DNA from: Juglans regia
Taxonomy: Eukaryota > Streptophyta > Magnoliopsida > Fagales > Juglandaceae
Direction: 5' to 3'
NCBI RefSeq assembly: GCF_001411555.2
Contig: NC_049905.1
Location: 7,345,053-7,409,052 of the forward strand
DNA length: 64,000 nucleotides
This document shows, piece by piece, positions 1 to 11,714 of this stretch. Below the pieces are notes generated by a model, which ran no database searches, had not been told where the DNA came from, and saw only the letters and a program-made list of their open reading frames with translations. The position numbers and the translations under genes were made by a program. How positions within the stretch are numbered: the first letter of the stretch is position 1; each line of letters opens with the position of its first letter.

Positions 1-244
1 TGCGAAAGCATATGTTAAAGCCAGTAAAGTTTGACAACTTAAAATTGTTAAACAAAGCCAAAAATAAACCAAGTAACTGAACAGTAATATAAATTTGTTG
101 CCTTGTTATTTCTATTCTATTACAGTAATCAATATGGGTCCCAAAAGAAATTATACCACGAATATGTTACTTCTTTAAGGCTACAGTTTCCAGTCTGTTA
201 TAAAATAAATTTACTGTAATTAAATGCGAGAGCTAGCAACTTAC

Positions 245-2818
245 AGTTACTATGAAGGTTAGGAATTATGTTTGAGACTCTTCGTGGGATTCCATCAGCT
301 CCAAGTCTACCAGAATATGAGATTTCAGTGCCATTCTGCTCAAACCAGTCTTCCATAAATCTTGCGGCAGCACCTTTATTATCCCCACTTATCAATGAAT
401 TTGTACGACTCATAGAAGTTCCATGAGTCGCAAACCAGTTAAAGCTACCTAGTGGACCCCACTTGTCATCTACAAACTTCAAAAGGGTCATTTCCTTATC
501 AACATCATACTTGTATTTACCTCGCTCAGCTGCAGGATTATTTAAATAAGCACTAGGACTGCGGTTAACACCAGCATCTAAGAGCTCTCCTGTAAGTTGA
601 CAACCAAAATCTATTTCAGCATGTTGACGATGATTTACAAATAAAACATATACCACCACTTTCTCAAAACACCATACAATAGTTCATGGCAGGATGAAAG
701 CATTGCAATATAAGTTGTTATCTAACTGTTGGATCCGAGTTCAGAAAGCCTATTTGTCCTGTTTAGGTTCTTACTGATCCCTTTATTTAAGTGACTCGTG
801 CATCCATAAAAGTAGCAGATGGTTGAAATTATCTAGAAAGCAAGGACACAGCCCTTGATTTTAAAGAAACCAACTTTTAGCTATGCATGCTGAAGAGCTG
901 GCATTAGCTATATATGTGCAAAACCAGATACAGAGATAAAAATCCGTAATTATGAAAAGCAAGTACATGGGAATAAAGATGAGCCACATTGTCCCCCTAA
1001 AACTGCAGGTAACCCCGTCACGTCAATGGCATCAACCATATAAAAATCTAGAGTTATTTACAATGAAAGCTGAAAGAGGCTTCAAAGTAGGGGTGAAGCT
1101 AGGTCTTTTATTTACCAGGATGGGAATATATAACTCTAAGAATAAAAGTGAGAAAATTAAAAATATAATATAAATATATATTAAAAAGCATGAAATTTAA
1201 TGCTTTTCACTAATAAAACTAGATTGAGATAGTAAATTTAATTTCGATATTGTGTTGAAGTAATATTGGGTAACTTGATTGGAGAAGGTGACGATTAACC
1301 TTGATTTTTCTTTTTTAATGACAAGGAACCGTAGAGATGTCAAATGCAACATGTTTTTGACTGGGTTAACCTTCAATTATATATGATCTTTAGCCACACC
1401 AGTAAAAACTTAATTTTTTGTTAAACACTAATGCTTTTAGATTTTTTCCCCTAAGAAAAATATATACAGATTCTTTAAGGTTTGTTGCTTTCAAACGATC
1501 ATATTCTTTCTCCTGCTAATGAGATTTGATTGAAATTATTAATTAAAATTACATATATATATATATATATACACTATCATAAAGTTGAAAATATTAATTT
1601 CTACATCTCTTTAATTTTATATGACAATGAGATTTAGATATAATAGCAAAGAGAAAAATGATAGCAATGAACATGCCACAATGTTCTTAAGAAATTAGAA
1701 TACAGTGCAAAATGTTGAAAGAGAGAGGGAGAAAGATGACACAGAAAAACAAGACCAACAGGGACATTTTAACATCCAAATGATGTGGTGAAGCATAAGA
1801 GCTCTTTCCCTTACCATTACTTACAAAAACTGACCCGGGCCGGATATTTTCATGGGCTTCTATAATGCTTTTCTCAATCCCATCAACAATGACATCAAAC
1901 GACTGTCGTACAAATCCAAGGGATGTTATAATATACACCACATGTTGGAGATAACCCCCAGGGCCAGCGTGCGTGTGAATTCCACTAATAGCTACATTAT
2001 CTTCAGTATATAGGTCCCCATACCTGCCAAATAAAAAGATTGGATAGTTTCAGTTTGTTGGACAAAGATGTTGAAATGCCCAATAAACTCAAAATTTGGC
2101 ATTTAGCAACAGAAATTGAAGTCCATCCATTTTAAAAACACCATGCACCAACCGGGGATGGAGCTAGGAATTGAAACTGAAGGGGCCGGTATGCACTAGA
2201 ATTTCTTTTTGGAGGAATAGAAAAAATTGCAGGTTTTTGGGGCGAGGGGGGAGAGATCCCCCCTATCTTCGTCACCCGCCAATCATAATAGGTTTTAAAT
2301 AACAAAGCAAATTTGTTCATATCCGCATGAATAGAAGAGTTTATGTATTACAATAAATGTCACTCTTACATTATAGGTGGACTTTATATGACAAATAAAT
2401 TATTTTTGCTATCAAAATATACATATTGATAAGAAAATGTAGAGCAATAGCTTGAGACATATTATATTAAGTACCTTGCCTTCAACCTCTCAATCACCTT
2501 GATTGTTACAATTTGTGAAGCCATGCAAGCATCGAGATTTACAAATACTACCCTGTTCCCTTCTGGCTCTGCAACGATGAAAGTGCGAGCTCGGAGCCTG
2601 AAGTGAATCCCAGCTGTGATCTGTTCTGAGTTAGCGTATCCCATCATATTAACATCAGCGGCAGGTCCTGTAATGTCATAGCTTCCAAGCCCAATCAAAT
2701 AATTGGATGCTGAGACCAGTCCTCTAATATTCTGCAGCAGGAGTACCAAAGCAATCCATAACCAAATCATTGCACATGGCCTCTTGAATTTGAGATTAAA
2801 ACGAGATGAAAACTCCAT
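245..2818 (-). CDS. NCER: Neutral ceramidase, 5' part (3 exons; continues beyond left edge)
   Basis: Neutral ceramidases hydrolyse ceramide to a sphingoid base and a fatty acid at the ER/Golgi or cell surface. Three exons are seen on the minus strand: 2475-2818, 1815-2023 and 245-589, each with GT-AG borders and consistent phase. Exon 1 encodes a hydrophobic signal segment (MIWLWIALVLLLQ) followed by the conserved N-terminus YLIGLGSYDITGPAAD and NMMGYAN. Exon 2 opens with GIHTHAGPGGY, whose histidines belong to the family's zinc site. Exon 3 carries the plant-conserved stretches GELLDAGVNRSPSAYLNNP and WFATHGTSMSRTN. I chose the ATG at 2818 because it gives a short lead (MEFSSRF) into the signal anchor; upstream in-frame ATGs reach 2929 and cannot be excluded. 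The catalytic serine region and the C-terminal domain lie outside the window. No break is seen, so the gene looks functional as far as it is visible. Confidence 0.95.
1553..1571. repeat. (AT)n microsatellite
   Basis: Pure AT dinucleotide run of 19 bases in the ceramidase intron between exons 2 and 3. A similar run is at 38519-38542 inside the SIRE-like element. Confidence 0.9.
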
Positions 2819-2929
2819 CGCACTCGATCGAGATCTATCAGAAATCAACCAGTTCTTCTCATTTTCCTTCACAGACAACATATTCTGCGACAGACAGCCG
2901 TAGTGCATAAGAGTTCCAAACGTATGCAA

Positions 2930-3780
2930 AACGAGTCACAGAAGCTGCACTCTATTTTATCTAATATGGGCTAAAATGTAATCTGCATAATTTATCTCTC
3001 TATCAAAGTTAGATAAGGCACGTGTCAATGCACAATCTATTTCTTGTTTAACTCGATTCTCAGAAACCTCGAATCGTTTGATTATAACCGATTTCACAAA
3101 AAAAGAAGAAGCAGAATAACATATGCTACCTCATATAATTCAAATATCTTGATCAATGCTAATAGCTAGACATACACTATCACAGTCGAAACTAAAACAG
3201 ATTTTCTCGAATTTTCTTTTACATATTACAATTTTAGGTTATGATTTCTGACCAGACCGAGAGCACTGTAATGCACCATTCTACCTATGATTAGCGAGGA
3301 AAAGAGCCAAGTAAATGCGATTAACAAAGGTAAAACCCTTTCAGTTTCAGCGGAGATTCTGTACCTTAGCAGACGACGACTTGCGATTTCCACACTACGG
3401 TCATTATTTTAAAGCAGTTGCTGCAAATTTGATCGAGTTTTTTGAATTTCCAGAATGCGGAGTGTATCTCTGGCTCTTTGACAGTAAACATACCCTCGAG
3501 CTTTGCAGTAGAGTGAAAGTGAAGAAAACGTGTCGGAAGCGGAAAATGAAGACCGATAACTTGGCGAGGCTTGCTCGGTTTCCCAGTTTTATCCACCAGG
3601 ATTCCTATACTTACTGGCCGAAGTCTACTCCAGACCTAGATTGGGAAAGGCCCGAATCTTAATCCATATTTTCTGCGCTGAACATATTGAATTCAAACCT
3701 CCCTTCCAAGCTTTGCGGGGGGTTTATGCATTCAAAAAACAATTGGCCTTTGGTTCTTCGACTCCTTTTAATTCCAAATC
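2930..3780. other. Upstream region of the ceramidase gene, no supported gene
   Basis: This stretch probably holds the ceramidase promoter and 5' UTR. Open frames of 60-115 codons exist on both strands near 3315-3662, but they overlap each other, have no recognisable domain, and the plus-strand frame has no family resemblance. I do not call a gene here. Confidence 0.4.
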
Positions 3781-3784
3781 ATCT

Positions 3785-3935
3785 AAATTCATTATTACAA
3801 TTTTTTTAAATTTCAATACAAAATATAAAATATAATAAAAATTTAATTTTTTTAAATTCTAAAATAATAATAATATTAAAAAATAATATTTTAATAATAT
3901 TTTATCATCTCAATTCAACATCTAAACATAATTTT
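3785..3935 (+). repeat. AT-rich MITE, family A (copy 1)
   Basis: A core of the type AATAATATTAAAAAATAAT followed by TTTTAATAATATTTTAT and a CTCAATTCAACATC-like tail recurs at 7385-7500 and 30835-30975 in the same orientation and at 62525-62650 in reverse. Ends are not resolved. The repetition, not any coding content, supports a dispersed non-autonomous element. Confidence 0.6.
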
Positions 3936-3938
3936 AAT

Positions 3939-4100
3939 ATTAAAAAAATATATATATAATATAAATGTTTAAATATTATATAATTATTTTAAAAAATATA
4001 AATAAATATGAGATTTATATAAAAAAAATTAATTTTTTAATATTAAAAATTATTTTAAAAAAAAATTATATGATATTTATATATTTTACCACTATATCTA
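3939..4100. repeat. Fold-back MITE, family C (degenerate copy)
   Basis: An inverted repeat in which TATAATTATTTTAAAA on the left pairs with TTATTTTAAAA...TTATATGATA on the right around a GAGATTTATA...AATTAATTTTTT centre. The layout matches the better preserved copies at 24780-24945 and 36812-36975. Confidence 0.45.
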
Positions 4101-4426
4101 ATATTACTATTTAGTTTCTTTTGAGTCCTACCTTTGATCAGTTGCAGAAAAATGGTGAAAAGTGCAGAGAAGTTCTCAGTATCCAATCCGATTGCAAAAC
4201 TTCGAAACTAAGCAAAATCGAAGGAAGCAATGAACAAAACCATCAATTAGCAATGAAACCAACAAAAGTTCTCGATATTGACAAGCAGATCCCAGCATAA
4301 TAAATTAGCAAATTCACCATACACCTGTCCATCATAAAAAAATCGTCGACAATTCACCTTCTTCTCTGTTTCGTATTTTTATTTTTCTCTTTCTTTCAGC
4401 TATACTGTAATAGTTTGTGGAGATTG

Positions 4427-4651
4427 CGTTAAAAGTACTAGTAGTAATTGTTCTAGAAGATTCATTTTTCACACATGTAAATCTGCCATATACATGGCAA
4501 TAGGTTTGTTAGTATTTATCCTTTTTTATTCTCTGCGTCAATATTGAGTAGAGGATACAAAGTTGTATATAACAACCATAATGGTTGCTGTGTAATCATC
4601 AATTTTCTATGAAAAGAATAATTTTTCCACAACTGTTTTCTATTTTTGTCA
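4427..4651 (+). repeat. 5' LTR of copia element 1
   Basis: 225 bp, matched along its whole length by 6719-6943 with scattered substitutions. It is followed at once by the primer-binding site at 4652. Confidence 0.88.
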
Positions 4652-5279
4652 TGGTATCAGAAAACTCTTGAGAAAATAGTTTTCCCTTTCTTCTTCATCT
4701 TCATTCTTTCCATGGCATTTTCATTGGTTATCCCTATGCCACAAAATGTTACAAACTCTTTGACCTCACTACTAAAACTGTTTTTGTATCTCGAGCTGTG
4801 GTCTTTCATGAGTCTATATTTTCTTTTCTAACTTATGTTTTACCACTTCCTCCATCAACTAAAAATTCCTCACTTGTTCTCCCTTTATCCCTACCTGATC
4901 TTCTTGATGTTCCTATTGATGTATCTCTAACTGACATTACATCTTCATCTCATGTGCTTGCCCTACTAATTCTATTGATGCATCCTCATCTTCTCCTTTT
5001 ATACCCCCTGTCATGCCTACTCGTACCTCCACTAGAATTAGAAAAGTTCCAGGCTACTTGTTTGATTTTCATCACAGGTTCCTTCTCTCTCTAACACCAC
5101 TCCAACCTTCCCCTTCTGCCAATGGTACTCTATAAGCAGGTAATCCTCACCCTTTAGCTTCTACTCTCTCTTATGATAATCTTTCAACTTCTCATAGAAC
5201 CTTCACTTTAAAATTATCAAGCATTTATGAACCCAAGTTCTTTCATGAGGTTGTGTGTCATCCTCACTAGAGAAAGGCT

Positions 5280-6547
5280 ATGGCAGACGAGATAGCAACC
5301 CTAGAAGCCAATCAGACTTGGGAACTCACTACACTACCTGTTGGTAAAATTCCTATTGGCTGTCGATGGGTTTACAAGATTAAACTTAGGTTTGATGGGT
5401 CCATTGAGAGGTATAAGGCCAGATTAGTGGCCAAGGTTTATACCCAACAAGAGGGATTCAATTATTATGAGACCTTTTCATTTGTTGCCAAAATGGTAAC
5501 TGTTAGGATAGTTTTGGCTCTTGCTTCAGTTTATAATTGACACCTCATCCAATTAGATGTTAACAATGCATTTTTGCATGGTGAGCTTCATGAGGAAGTG
5601 TATATGAGCTTGCCACAAGCTTTGCTAAACAGGGGGAGCCTCAGCAAGTGTGTAAGCTACTCAAGTCTCTCTATGGCTTAAAGCAAGTCTCGAGACATTG
5701 GTTTAGCAAATTCTCAGGGACCCTCATCACTCATGGCTTCACTCAGTTCACTGTAGATTACTTTCTCTTCACCAAAATTACTAGATCATCATTTATAGCT
5801 TTGCTTGTGTATGTAGATGATATATTAATAGCCTCTAATGACATGAGTGCAGTTGAGGAACTCAAACTGATTTGGATAGCAAGTTCAAGTTGAAAGATTT
5901 GGGTCCTCTAAAATATTTCATAGGTATTGAGATATCTAGAACAATAAATGGTATTACTAGTCAGAGGATATATGCTTTAGGAATCCTTGAAGATAGTGGG
6001 ATGTTAGGGAGTAAGGTGCAGAAATTCCCTATGGAGCAGAATTTAAAGTTGAGCAGAACAGAAGGTTGATAGGCAGACTGATATACCTTACTATTACAAG
6101 GCTAGACATCTCATATGTGGTTCAAGTGCTTTCTCAATTTATGAATAAAAGCTTGCAACAGCAAATAGAGTGTTGCAATACATTAAAGGAACTCCAGGGC
6201 AAGTTCTCTTTCTATCTTCTAAGTCAAAACTGCATCTAAAAGGCTTTATAGATGCGGATTGGGCTGGGTGTATAGATACCAGAAAAAGTGTTACTAGCTT
6301 TTGCATATATCTTGGAGATTCATTGATTTCATGGAGATCTAAAAAGCAGTCCACTGTTTCTAGAAGTTTTGCAGAGGCTGAATATAGATCAATGACTTCA
6401 ACAATTTGTGAATTGATGTGGCTAGTTCAATTGCTTAAGGATTTGCATGTTCCTCATCCACATTCTGCATTGTTGTTTTGTGATAACCAAGCAACCTTAC
6501 ACATAGCTACTAATCCTGTATTCCATGAGAGGATAAAGCACATATAA
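5280..6547 (+). pseudogene. Copia pol remnant: reverse transcriptase and RNase H
   Basis: The frame begins with [16 protein letters not shown] and [10 protein letters not shown], the usual start of copia reverse transcriptase, and goes on to [25 protein letters not shown], the active-site motif YVDDILIA and LKYFIGIEIS. RNase H follows with [25 protein letters not shown] and FCDNQAT. It is broken by a stop at 5538 (at a conserved tryptophan position of the motif WHLxQLDV), by frame changes near 5635, 5875 and 6070, and by a stop at 6545. The protein is dead but every domain block is recognisable. Confidence 0.9.
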
Positions 6548-6718
6548 ATCGATTGCCATATAGTGAGGGAAAAGCTTTAAGTAGGACTAATCAAGATATT
6601 GCATGTCAAGAGTAATATGCAGTTGGCAAATGTTTTCACCAAGGCTTTGGGGCAACAACAATTTGAAGCATCTCCAAGATAAGATTATTAAACATATATA
6701 GTCTATCTTGAGGGGGAG

Positions 6719-6943
6719 TGTTAAAAGCACTAGTAGTAATTGTTCTAGAAGATTCATTTTTCACACATGTAAATATGTCATATACACGTCAATAGGTTTA
6801 TTAGTATTTATCATTTTTAATTCTCTGCATTAATGTCAAGCAAAGGACACAAAGTTGTATATAACAATCATAGTGGTTGATGTGTAATCATCAAATTTCA
6901 GTGGAAATAATATTTTTCCCACAATTGTTTTCTATTTTTGTCA
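6719..6943 (+). repeat. 3' LTR of copia element 1
   Basis: 225 bp, starting TGTTAAAAGC right after the purine tract and ending TTTTTGTCA. It is the partner of 4427-4651. Confidence 0.88.
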
Positions 6944-6977
6944 AATTGTTTAAAAAAAAAAACTTGTAGAGAGTCCT

Positions 6978-7249
6978 ATGCTAGATGAGGACTCGGGTAC
7001 CAGGATGTTGGAGAGCTCCGACGATGTGGTTGCAGCCATGGCAGCGGCTGTGACAACTCACCAAGGCGTTGAGGCTAGCGGCGTTAGATCAGACTCTGGT
7101 GAAGAAGACAAAGGTGACCAAAGTAATTACAGTGGAAACCGGTGGCCACGATAGGAAACTTTGGCACTCTTGAAGATACGGTCGGATATGGATGGAGCTT
7201 CAGGGATACAAGTGTTAAGGGTTACTTGTGGGAAGAGGTTTCCTGGTGA
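6978..7249 (+). pseudogene. Fragment of a GT-2-like trihelix transcription factor gene
   Basis: Read from the ATG at 6978, an acidic, serine-rich lead (MLDEDSGTRMLESSDD, then AAMAAAVTTHQGVEASG) passes into NYSGNRWPR and ETLALLKIRSDMD, the opening of the first trihelix DNA-binding domain of GT-2/GTL1-type plant factors. A TAG at the position after NRWPR (about 7153) interrupts it, and a frame change after SDMDG moves the remainder (RDTSVKGYLWEEVS) to another frame. The sequence stops at about 7249 before a poly-T run, so most of the domain and everything downstream is absent. It lies 34 bp downstream of copia element 1. Such factors bind GT elements in the nucleus. The assignment rests on the motif order, which I regard as specific. 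Confidence 0.8.
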
Positions 7250-7384
7250 TGTCTTCTTTTTTTTTTTTTTTTAAATAGACTTACATCCGTCACATCAGTT
7301 TCATTCACAATTTCGTGCACAAAATAGATTGTACTAGCAGAACTGTTTAATTAACTCATTTCATCTTCTTATTATATATATTTG

Positions 7385-7500
7385 TTTAAAATTTATATAC
7401 AAAATATAATAAATAATTCAACTTTTTTAAATTACAAAATAAAATAATATTAAAAAATAATATTCTAATAATATTTTATTCAACTTTCAATTTTCATCTC
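7385..7500 (+). repeat. AT-rich MITE, family A (copy 2)
   Basis: Shares ACAAAATATAATAAATAATT, the AATATTAAAAAATAATATT core and the TTTTATTCAACT exit with the copies at 3785 and 30835. Confidence 0.6.
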
Positions 7501-8734
7501 ATCTCAATTTATTATTCATACCTCCCTTAAGGAATGTTTGGAGAATTAAATGAGATGATAATCATGTAAATAGTAATAAAATGATTTGAATTAAAACGTT
7601 TTATTGACACCCGTCTTAAAATGAGATGAAATGAGATAAAATGATTTATGTGCTCAAATACATATAAGAAATAAATAAATACTAGAGCAACCTTAATTTT
7701 GAAAAATGTTGTTATTTGTATTGGAGGTGATTTTTTTGTTAACAGATATAATAAGTCAAATTGATTGGTACGGAATGATTTTTGTAAGGCATCACCTTCA
7801 CAAGTTTCTCATCTTCAACAAACACAATAACAATCATTATCAATTCTTAATTTTTAAGAATTATAATTTTTTTAAGAAAATATATTTATGATTATTTTAA
7901 AGTTTTCTACTTCTTCTCATTCGTTTTCTACTTCTTCTCATTCGAAAACTATCTTCTTCTTTTGTTTACTCAGTAAAAAAAAGTGTTCACACATGACATC
8001 GTGGTGTGTTTTTCATCTTGAAACAAGACAAGAGTTCCGAGGGTCAAGTGCATATAGGATTTTTAATTTTATAATTTTGAGAAATTACATAAAATCCTTA
8101 CATCGCATACTTTAATATAATTAATATGTGATTTGTGATTTTTTATATTTTTTATTTTCATACTTAAATATGTTTGTATTTAAATATAATGATAAAAATG
8201 ATAAATCACTTGTTTTTTAAATAGAGATGTGTGATGTAAAGCTTCTTTATAGCATTTCTATATCACTTTTTTGCATATTTTTATCATTTTAATCCATCTT
8301 TTTCTTTTGTTTTTAAGATTGTTAGCGGACATTAATGAGACATGGCATTCTCCATGCCATGCAAGTCGTCCCATAAAAAAAAAATTATAAAAGCTTAAAA
8401 ACATATACTTAGAAAATTTAAAAAATTATAAACAAAATTAATTGGAAATGAAAGTGCTAAGGGCTAGTTTGACTATTATTTATTATTTTATTATTATTTT
8501 TCATTATTATTTATTACTATTCAATATTTCTTAATTACTATTCACATAATATCTGAGATTATCTCACTATTCAAACACAATCTAAATTTTTAGTTATCAT
8601 ATGAATAGTAAAAATATGGATCCAGAAGTTTGAGTCATCTCTAAAGTGGACAGATGAGAAAGTTCTAAATTCTTAAAATTGAAGGTAACCATTTACAATT
8701 TTCAAGATAGCGTGACATTCTTTAAGATTTTAAT
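7501..8734. other. AT-rich intergenic DNA with MITE debris
   Basis: No gene is supported. 7535-7655 resembles the left part of repeat family B (GTAATAAAATGATTTGAATTAA). 8095-8260 is a loose inverted repeat in which TTACATCGCATACTTT pairs roughly with GTGTGATGTAAAG, probably another old fold-back element. The rest is A/T-rich filler. Confidence 0.4.
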
Positions 8735-9035
8735 TTTAATGAGATGATATGGGAATTTTGTGAATAGTAATGAAATGATTTAAGTTAAGATGTTATTAGA
8801 TTTTGAAAACTGAGAGAAAAATATTAAAAATTAAAAATTTTATTGAATATAATTTTTTAATATAATTTTTGTTTTGAAATTTGAAAAAAATTATATTATT
8901 TTTTGTATTTTGTTTGAAAATTAAGAAAAATTGTAATTATTAGATGAAAAAGTTAAAAATTTTAAATTGAAAAGTATTTTGTATTTAAATGATATTTGAA
9001 AAGGAAATTATGAGAGATCTCGCTTTCCAAACATG
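8735..9035. repeat. MITE family B (copy 1)
   Basis: About 300 bp, closely similar in order to 26414-26816: GTGAATAGTAATGAAATGAT, then TTTTGAAAACTGAGAGAAAA, then TTTTTTGTATTTTGTTTG, then TTAGATGAAAAAGTTAAAA and a TGATATTTGAAAAGGAAAT exit. Its termini are blurred here and are better seen in the second copy. Confidence 0.65.
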
Positions 9036-9689
9036 AACTTAATTTTATTTGACAAAATATTTGTTAATGGACGGTGCTACTCACACCGAGAAATCCCATC
9101 GACACTTTGTATTGAGTGTTAATTTTTTGGTAGACATAATCAGTAGACTTTTTTGATGGGTATACCATTTTCAATTGTCAATAAATCATAATTTTTTTTT
9201 ATATATGGGGAGGGGAGATTCGATCCTTAGTTCTCAAAATCAAGGTGTTTCCAATTGATCAAAATAGTCTTGGCAATAAATCATAACTTTTATCAAAGTT
9301 AAATGATACTAATCTCATGATTTTGTCTCCTCAAAATTACCGTTTGAGTATTTTAATTTTTTTAATAGTTGAAGATGTGATTATTAATGAAGTTATGTAT
9401 TTATTTATTTTTAAATATGTTTAAAAAATACTTGAAAAAAAAATATGCAATTGCACTAATGATAAGTTTGATGAGGGCAAACTCACTTAACAGCAGCACC
9501 ATTTACCAATTAATAGAAAAAATGCCGCCAAAAACTTAAAGACTAAAAAATTAAGGGTTCAATTTACCAAGTTTTAAAACTATCGAGGTCTTAAAAAAAA
9601 AACGTCAAAACCCTCACTTCGCAGTCGCTCAAAGAGGACGAAAGCCGAAAGTTTTTCACCGAGAAGAGAGACACAGCCGAACTCCAGAA
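9036..9689. other. Intergenic region upstream of mS34
   Basis: No gene is seen. The last 100 bases presumably hold the mS34 promoter and 5' UTR; AAAACCCTCA at about 9607 is close to, but not, a perfect telo-box. Near 9215 GGGGAGATTCGATCCT resembles a reversed, decayed tRNA B-box, possibly SINE debris. Confidence 0.35.
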
Positions 9690-11714
9690 ATGGCGACTGC
9701 TCTGGCGAACAGAGCTTCGAGCGATCGAGCTCTAAGCCTCTTGAAGCTCCCATTCAGCTTCCTCAGAAGCTTCAGTGCTGCTTCGCAATCTCCTTCTGCG
9801 CCAAATCCCAATGCTTCTTCCTCGGCCTCGAAGAAACCCAAGAGAAGAAAGAAGAAGAACCTGTTCGAGGTGGCTCAGTTCTTACCTAGCTGGGGACTCG
9901 GGTACCACATGGCCAAGACTCACTGGACCGGGGTCTCCTACGAGATCACGAAGATCAATCTATACAAGGTCACTTTCTGTCTCTCTGCCTCGCTGATTTT
10001 CCATTGTTATTTTTTTTGCGAGAAAATGTGGGAAAATTACTGGAAATTTTCCATATTGGAAAAACCCAAAATCCGGTTATCCAAAATTTTTCGTTGAATT
10101 TGCCTAAACCATTGTCTTGTCTTGAGTGATGTGCATGGCCACAATTTTTCTTTCCTACAGTTTCTCGGCAGCCAAACAACGAGTTGGCTCAATTTTTATG
10201 CTTCTTTTGTCCGCCACTCTCTCATAGGTTTAAGGGTATAGGGTTTATGTGGTTGCTGGGTTCTGTTGCAGGATGGTAGGCATGGCAAGGCATGGGGAAT
10301 CGTTCACAAGGACGGTCAGTGTTTGGTTTCATACTTCTTAAAGAATTGAAATTTGTTTTTCGATATTGGTATTAGATTTGCTGACACTGCACCTGCTGCT
10401 GTTACTTAATATATCTAGAGATTTTTTCTCTTAATTAAAAAAAGAGGTAATTTCATGCTTTATTGCTCAGTGTCATTACGTCGGGTGTTACTTTTTCTGT
10501 TTTACTGTATAATGAATCTAAAAAGAGTTTTTAGTTTAGGGAGTGAGCTGTTTACCTTGTTGGAATTATTTGATTGGGTTTAGTATGGCCTTCGCAATTC
10601 TTGAATCCCTTGATGCTGCAAACTTTAATATATCTGTAACGCTCTACTCATAGAAAAAGATTAAAAAAGACTGTTGCTTTTCACCATAACAAATTATTAT
10701 TTAAGCTCAAGGATTTCTTTGCGCCAAGTCTCAGTCCTGCTTATTAATCTTTTCAATGTTGAAATGCTGAAAAGGTGTGACCTAGAAAACTCATAATCTT
10801 TGATTAGTTGTTTCTTCACGCTAAGCGTGTCTAAGGGTTCAAATGTCTCTTCACACTGGCTGTGTCTATGTATGCAAACAATAAGACCGGATTGAAATTA
10901 GTTTTGCATTATGGGGATCAGCTATCTCATATTGCAATCTTCTGTAGAGTAGTTGGTTCAAAAAAGCTAATTAGCTTTTGTCTTCTTTGGTTGACCTTAG
11001 TAACTCAATCTCCTGTTTTGATGATCCTTAGTAACTTATAATTATGGACTTGGAATGGAACATGTAGATTTCATCTTAGATTTGTTCTATTTTGGCTGAC
11101 CAATTATCAGAATATGCATTTCTGTGGGAAATCAGACTGAAATGTATAATTGACTGGAAGGTCATCTAAAAAAGTTACATTAGTTATTTCAGTGTTTATG
11201 GTCCAAGAAAGTTTTGTTACTGTTTTCGATCTTTGGTCTTTCATCCAAATCTCAGGTCCATAAAAATGTTTATAATAGTAAATCATTTTATGGTATCAAG
11301 AGTAAGGATTATACAAATTGATTCAGATCGTGATTACTTTTTCTAGTTGCAAGAGCATTGTTGTTATGTGTTGGTTCACTAAATGCCTATTTTCTGTAGT
11401 TACTAGTTATTTCACAATATTTGGAGCTTGTTATAAAGGTTAGATTTATTAGTCTATTTCAAGGTAGAAGAATTATCTGATTTCAAGGCTCGATTTATCT
11501 ATTTCTGTAGTTTATTGTGTTTTGATCTATCAAAAAAGTTTATTTGCTAGAATTTGATGCAGGCTTGCCAGCTGCAGATGCACCAAAGAAAATAAGTGGA
11601 GTCCACAAGCGTTGTTGGAGGTATATTCCAAACTTGACAAAAACAACGGAGATTGCACCCAATTTGACTAAATGTGCTGAAACTGCCCCGAAAGCTGAAG
11701 TTCAAGCATCTTGA
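9690..11714 (+). CDS. Mitochondrial small-ribosomal-subunit protein mS34
   Basis: Component of the mitochondrial ribosome small subunit, encoded in the nucleus. Three exons (9690-9968, 10272-10314, 11563-11714) join in frame to 157 codons plus TGA; all introns are GT-AG. The N-terminus (MATALANRASSDRAL, FSFLRSFSAASQS) is basic, hydroxylated and poor in acidic residues, as in a mitochondrial presequence, followed by a lysine/arginine block KKPKRRKKKN. The conserved core FEVAQFLPSWGLGYHMAK, HWTGVSYEITKINLYK, DGRHGKAWGIVHKDG and KKISGVHKRCWRYIPN is the plant MRP-S34 signature. The middle exon is only 43 nt. The start is the first ATG and gives the presequence. Length agrees with plant members, which are shorter than animal mS34. 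No defect is seen. Confidence 0.92.

Larger units (their letters stand above)
4427..6943 (+). mobile_element. Ty1/copia element with internal deletion (paired LTRs)
   Basis: Two 225-bp direct repeats (4427-4651 and 6719-6943) flank a coding remnant. Directly after the left LTR is TGGTATCAG, the usual initiator-Met tRNA primer site; directly before the right LTR is the purine tract GAGGGGGAG. Flanks are GATTG and AATTG, a target duplication with one mismatch. Internal DNA is only about 2.07 kb. It starts near the C-terminal end of integrase (VFHESIFSF) and runs through reverse transcriptase and RNase H, so gag, protease and the integrase core are missing. The left LTR begins CG where the right one has TG. 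It cannot move on its own. Confidence 0.9.

Noticed and set aside
3315..3662. 115-codon plus-strand frame and a 76-codon overlapping minus-strand frame
   Set aside because: They overlap each other, show no domain, no exon partner and no family resemblance. They lie in the probable ceramidase upstream region.
9775..9996. Alternative plus-strand frame inside mS34 exon 1 and a minus-strand frame over it
   Set aside because: Shadows of the mS34 coding exon, whose own frame has conserved protein blocks and correct splice phase.
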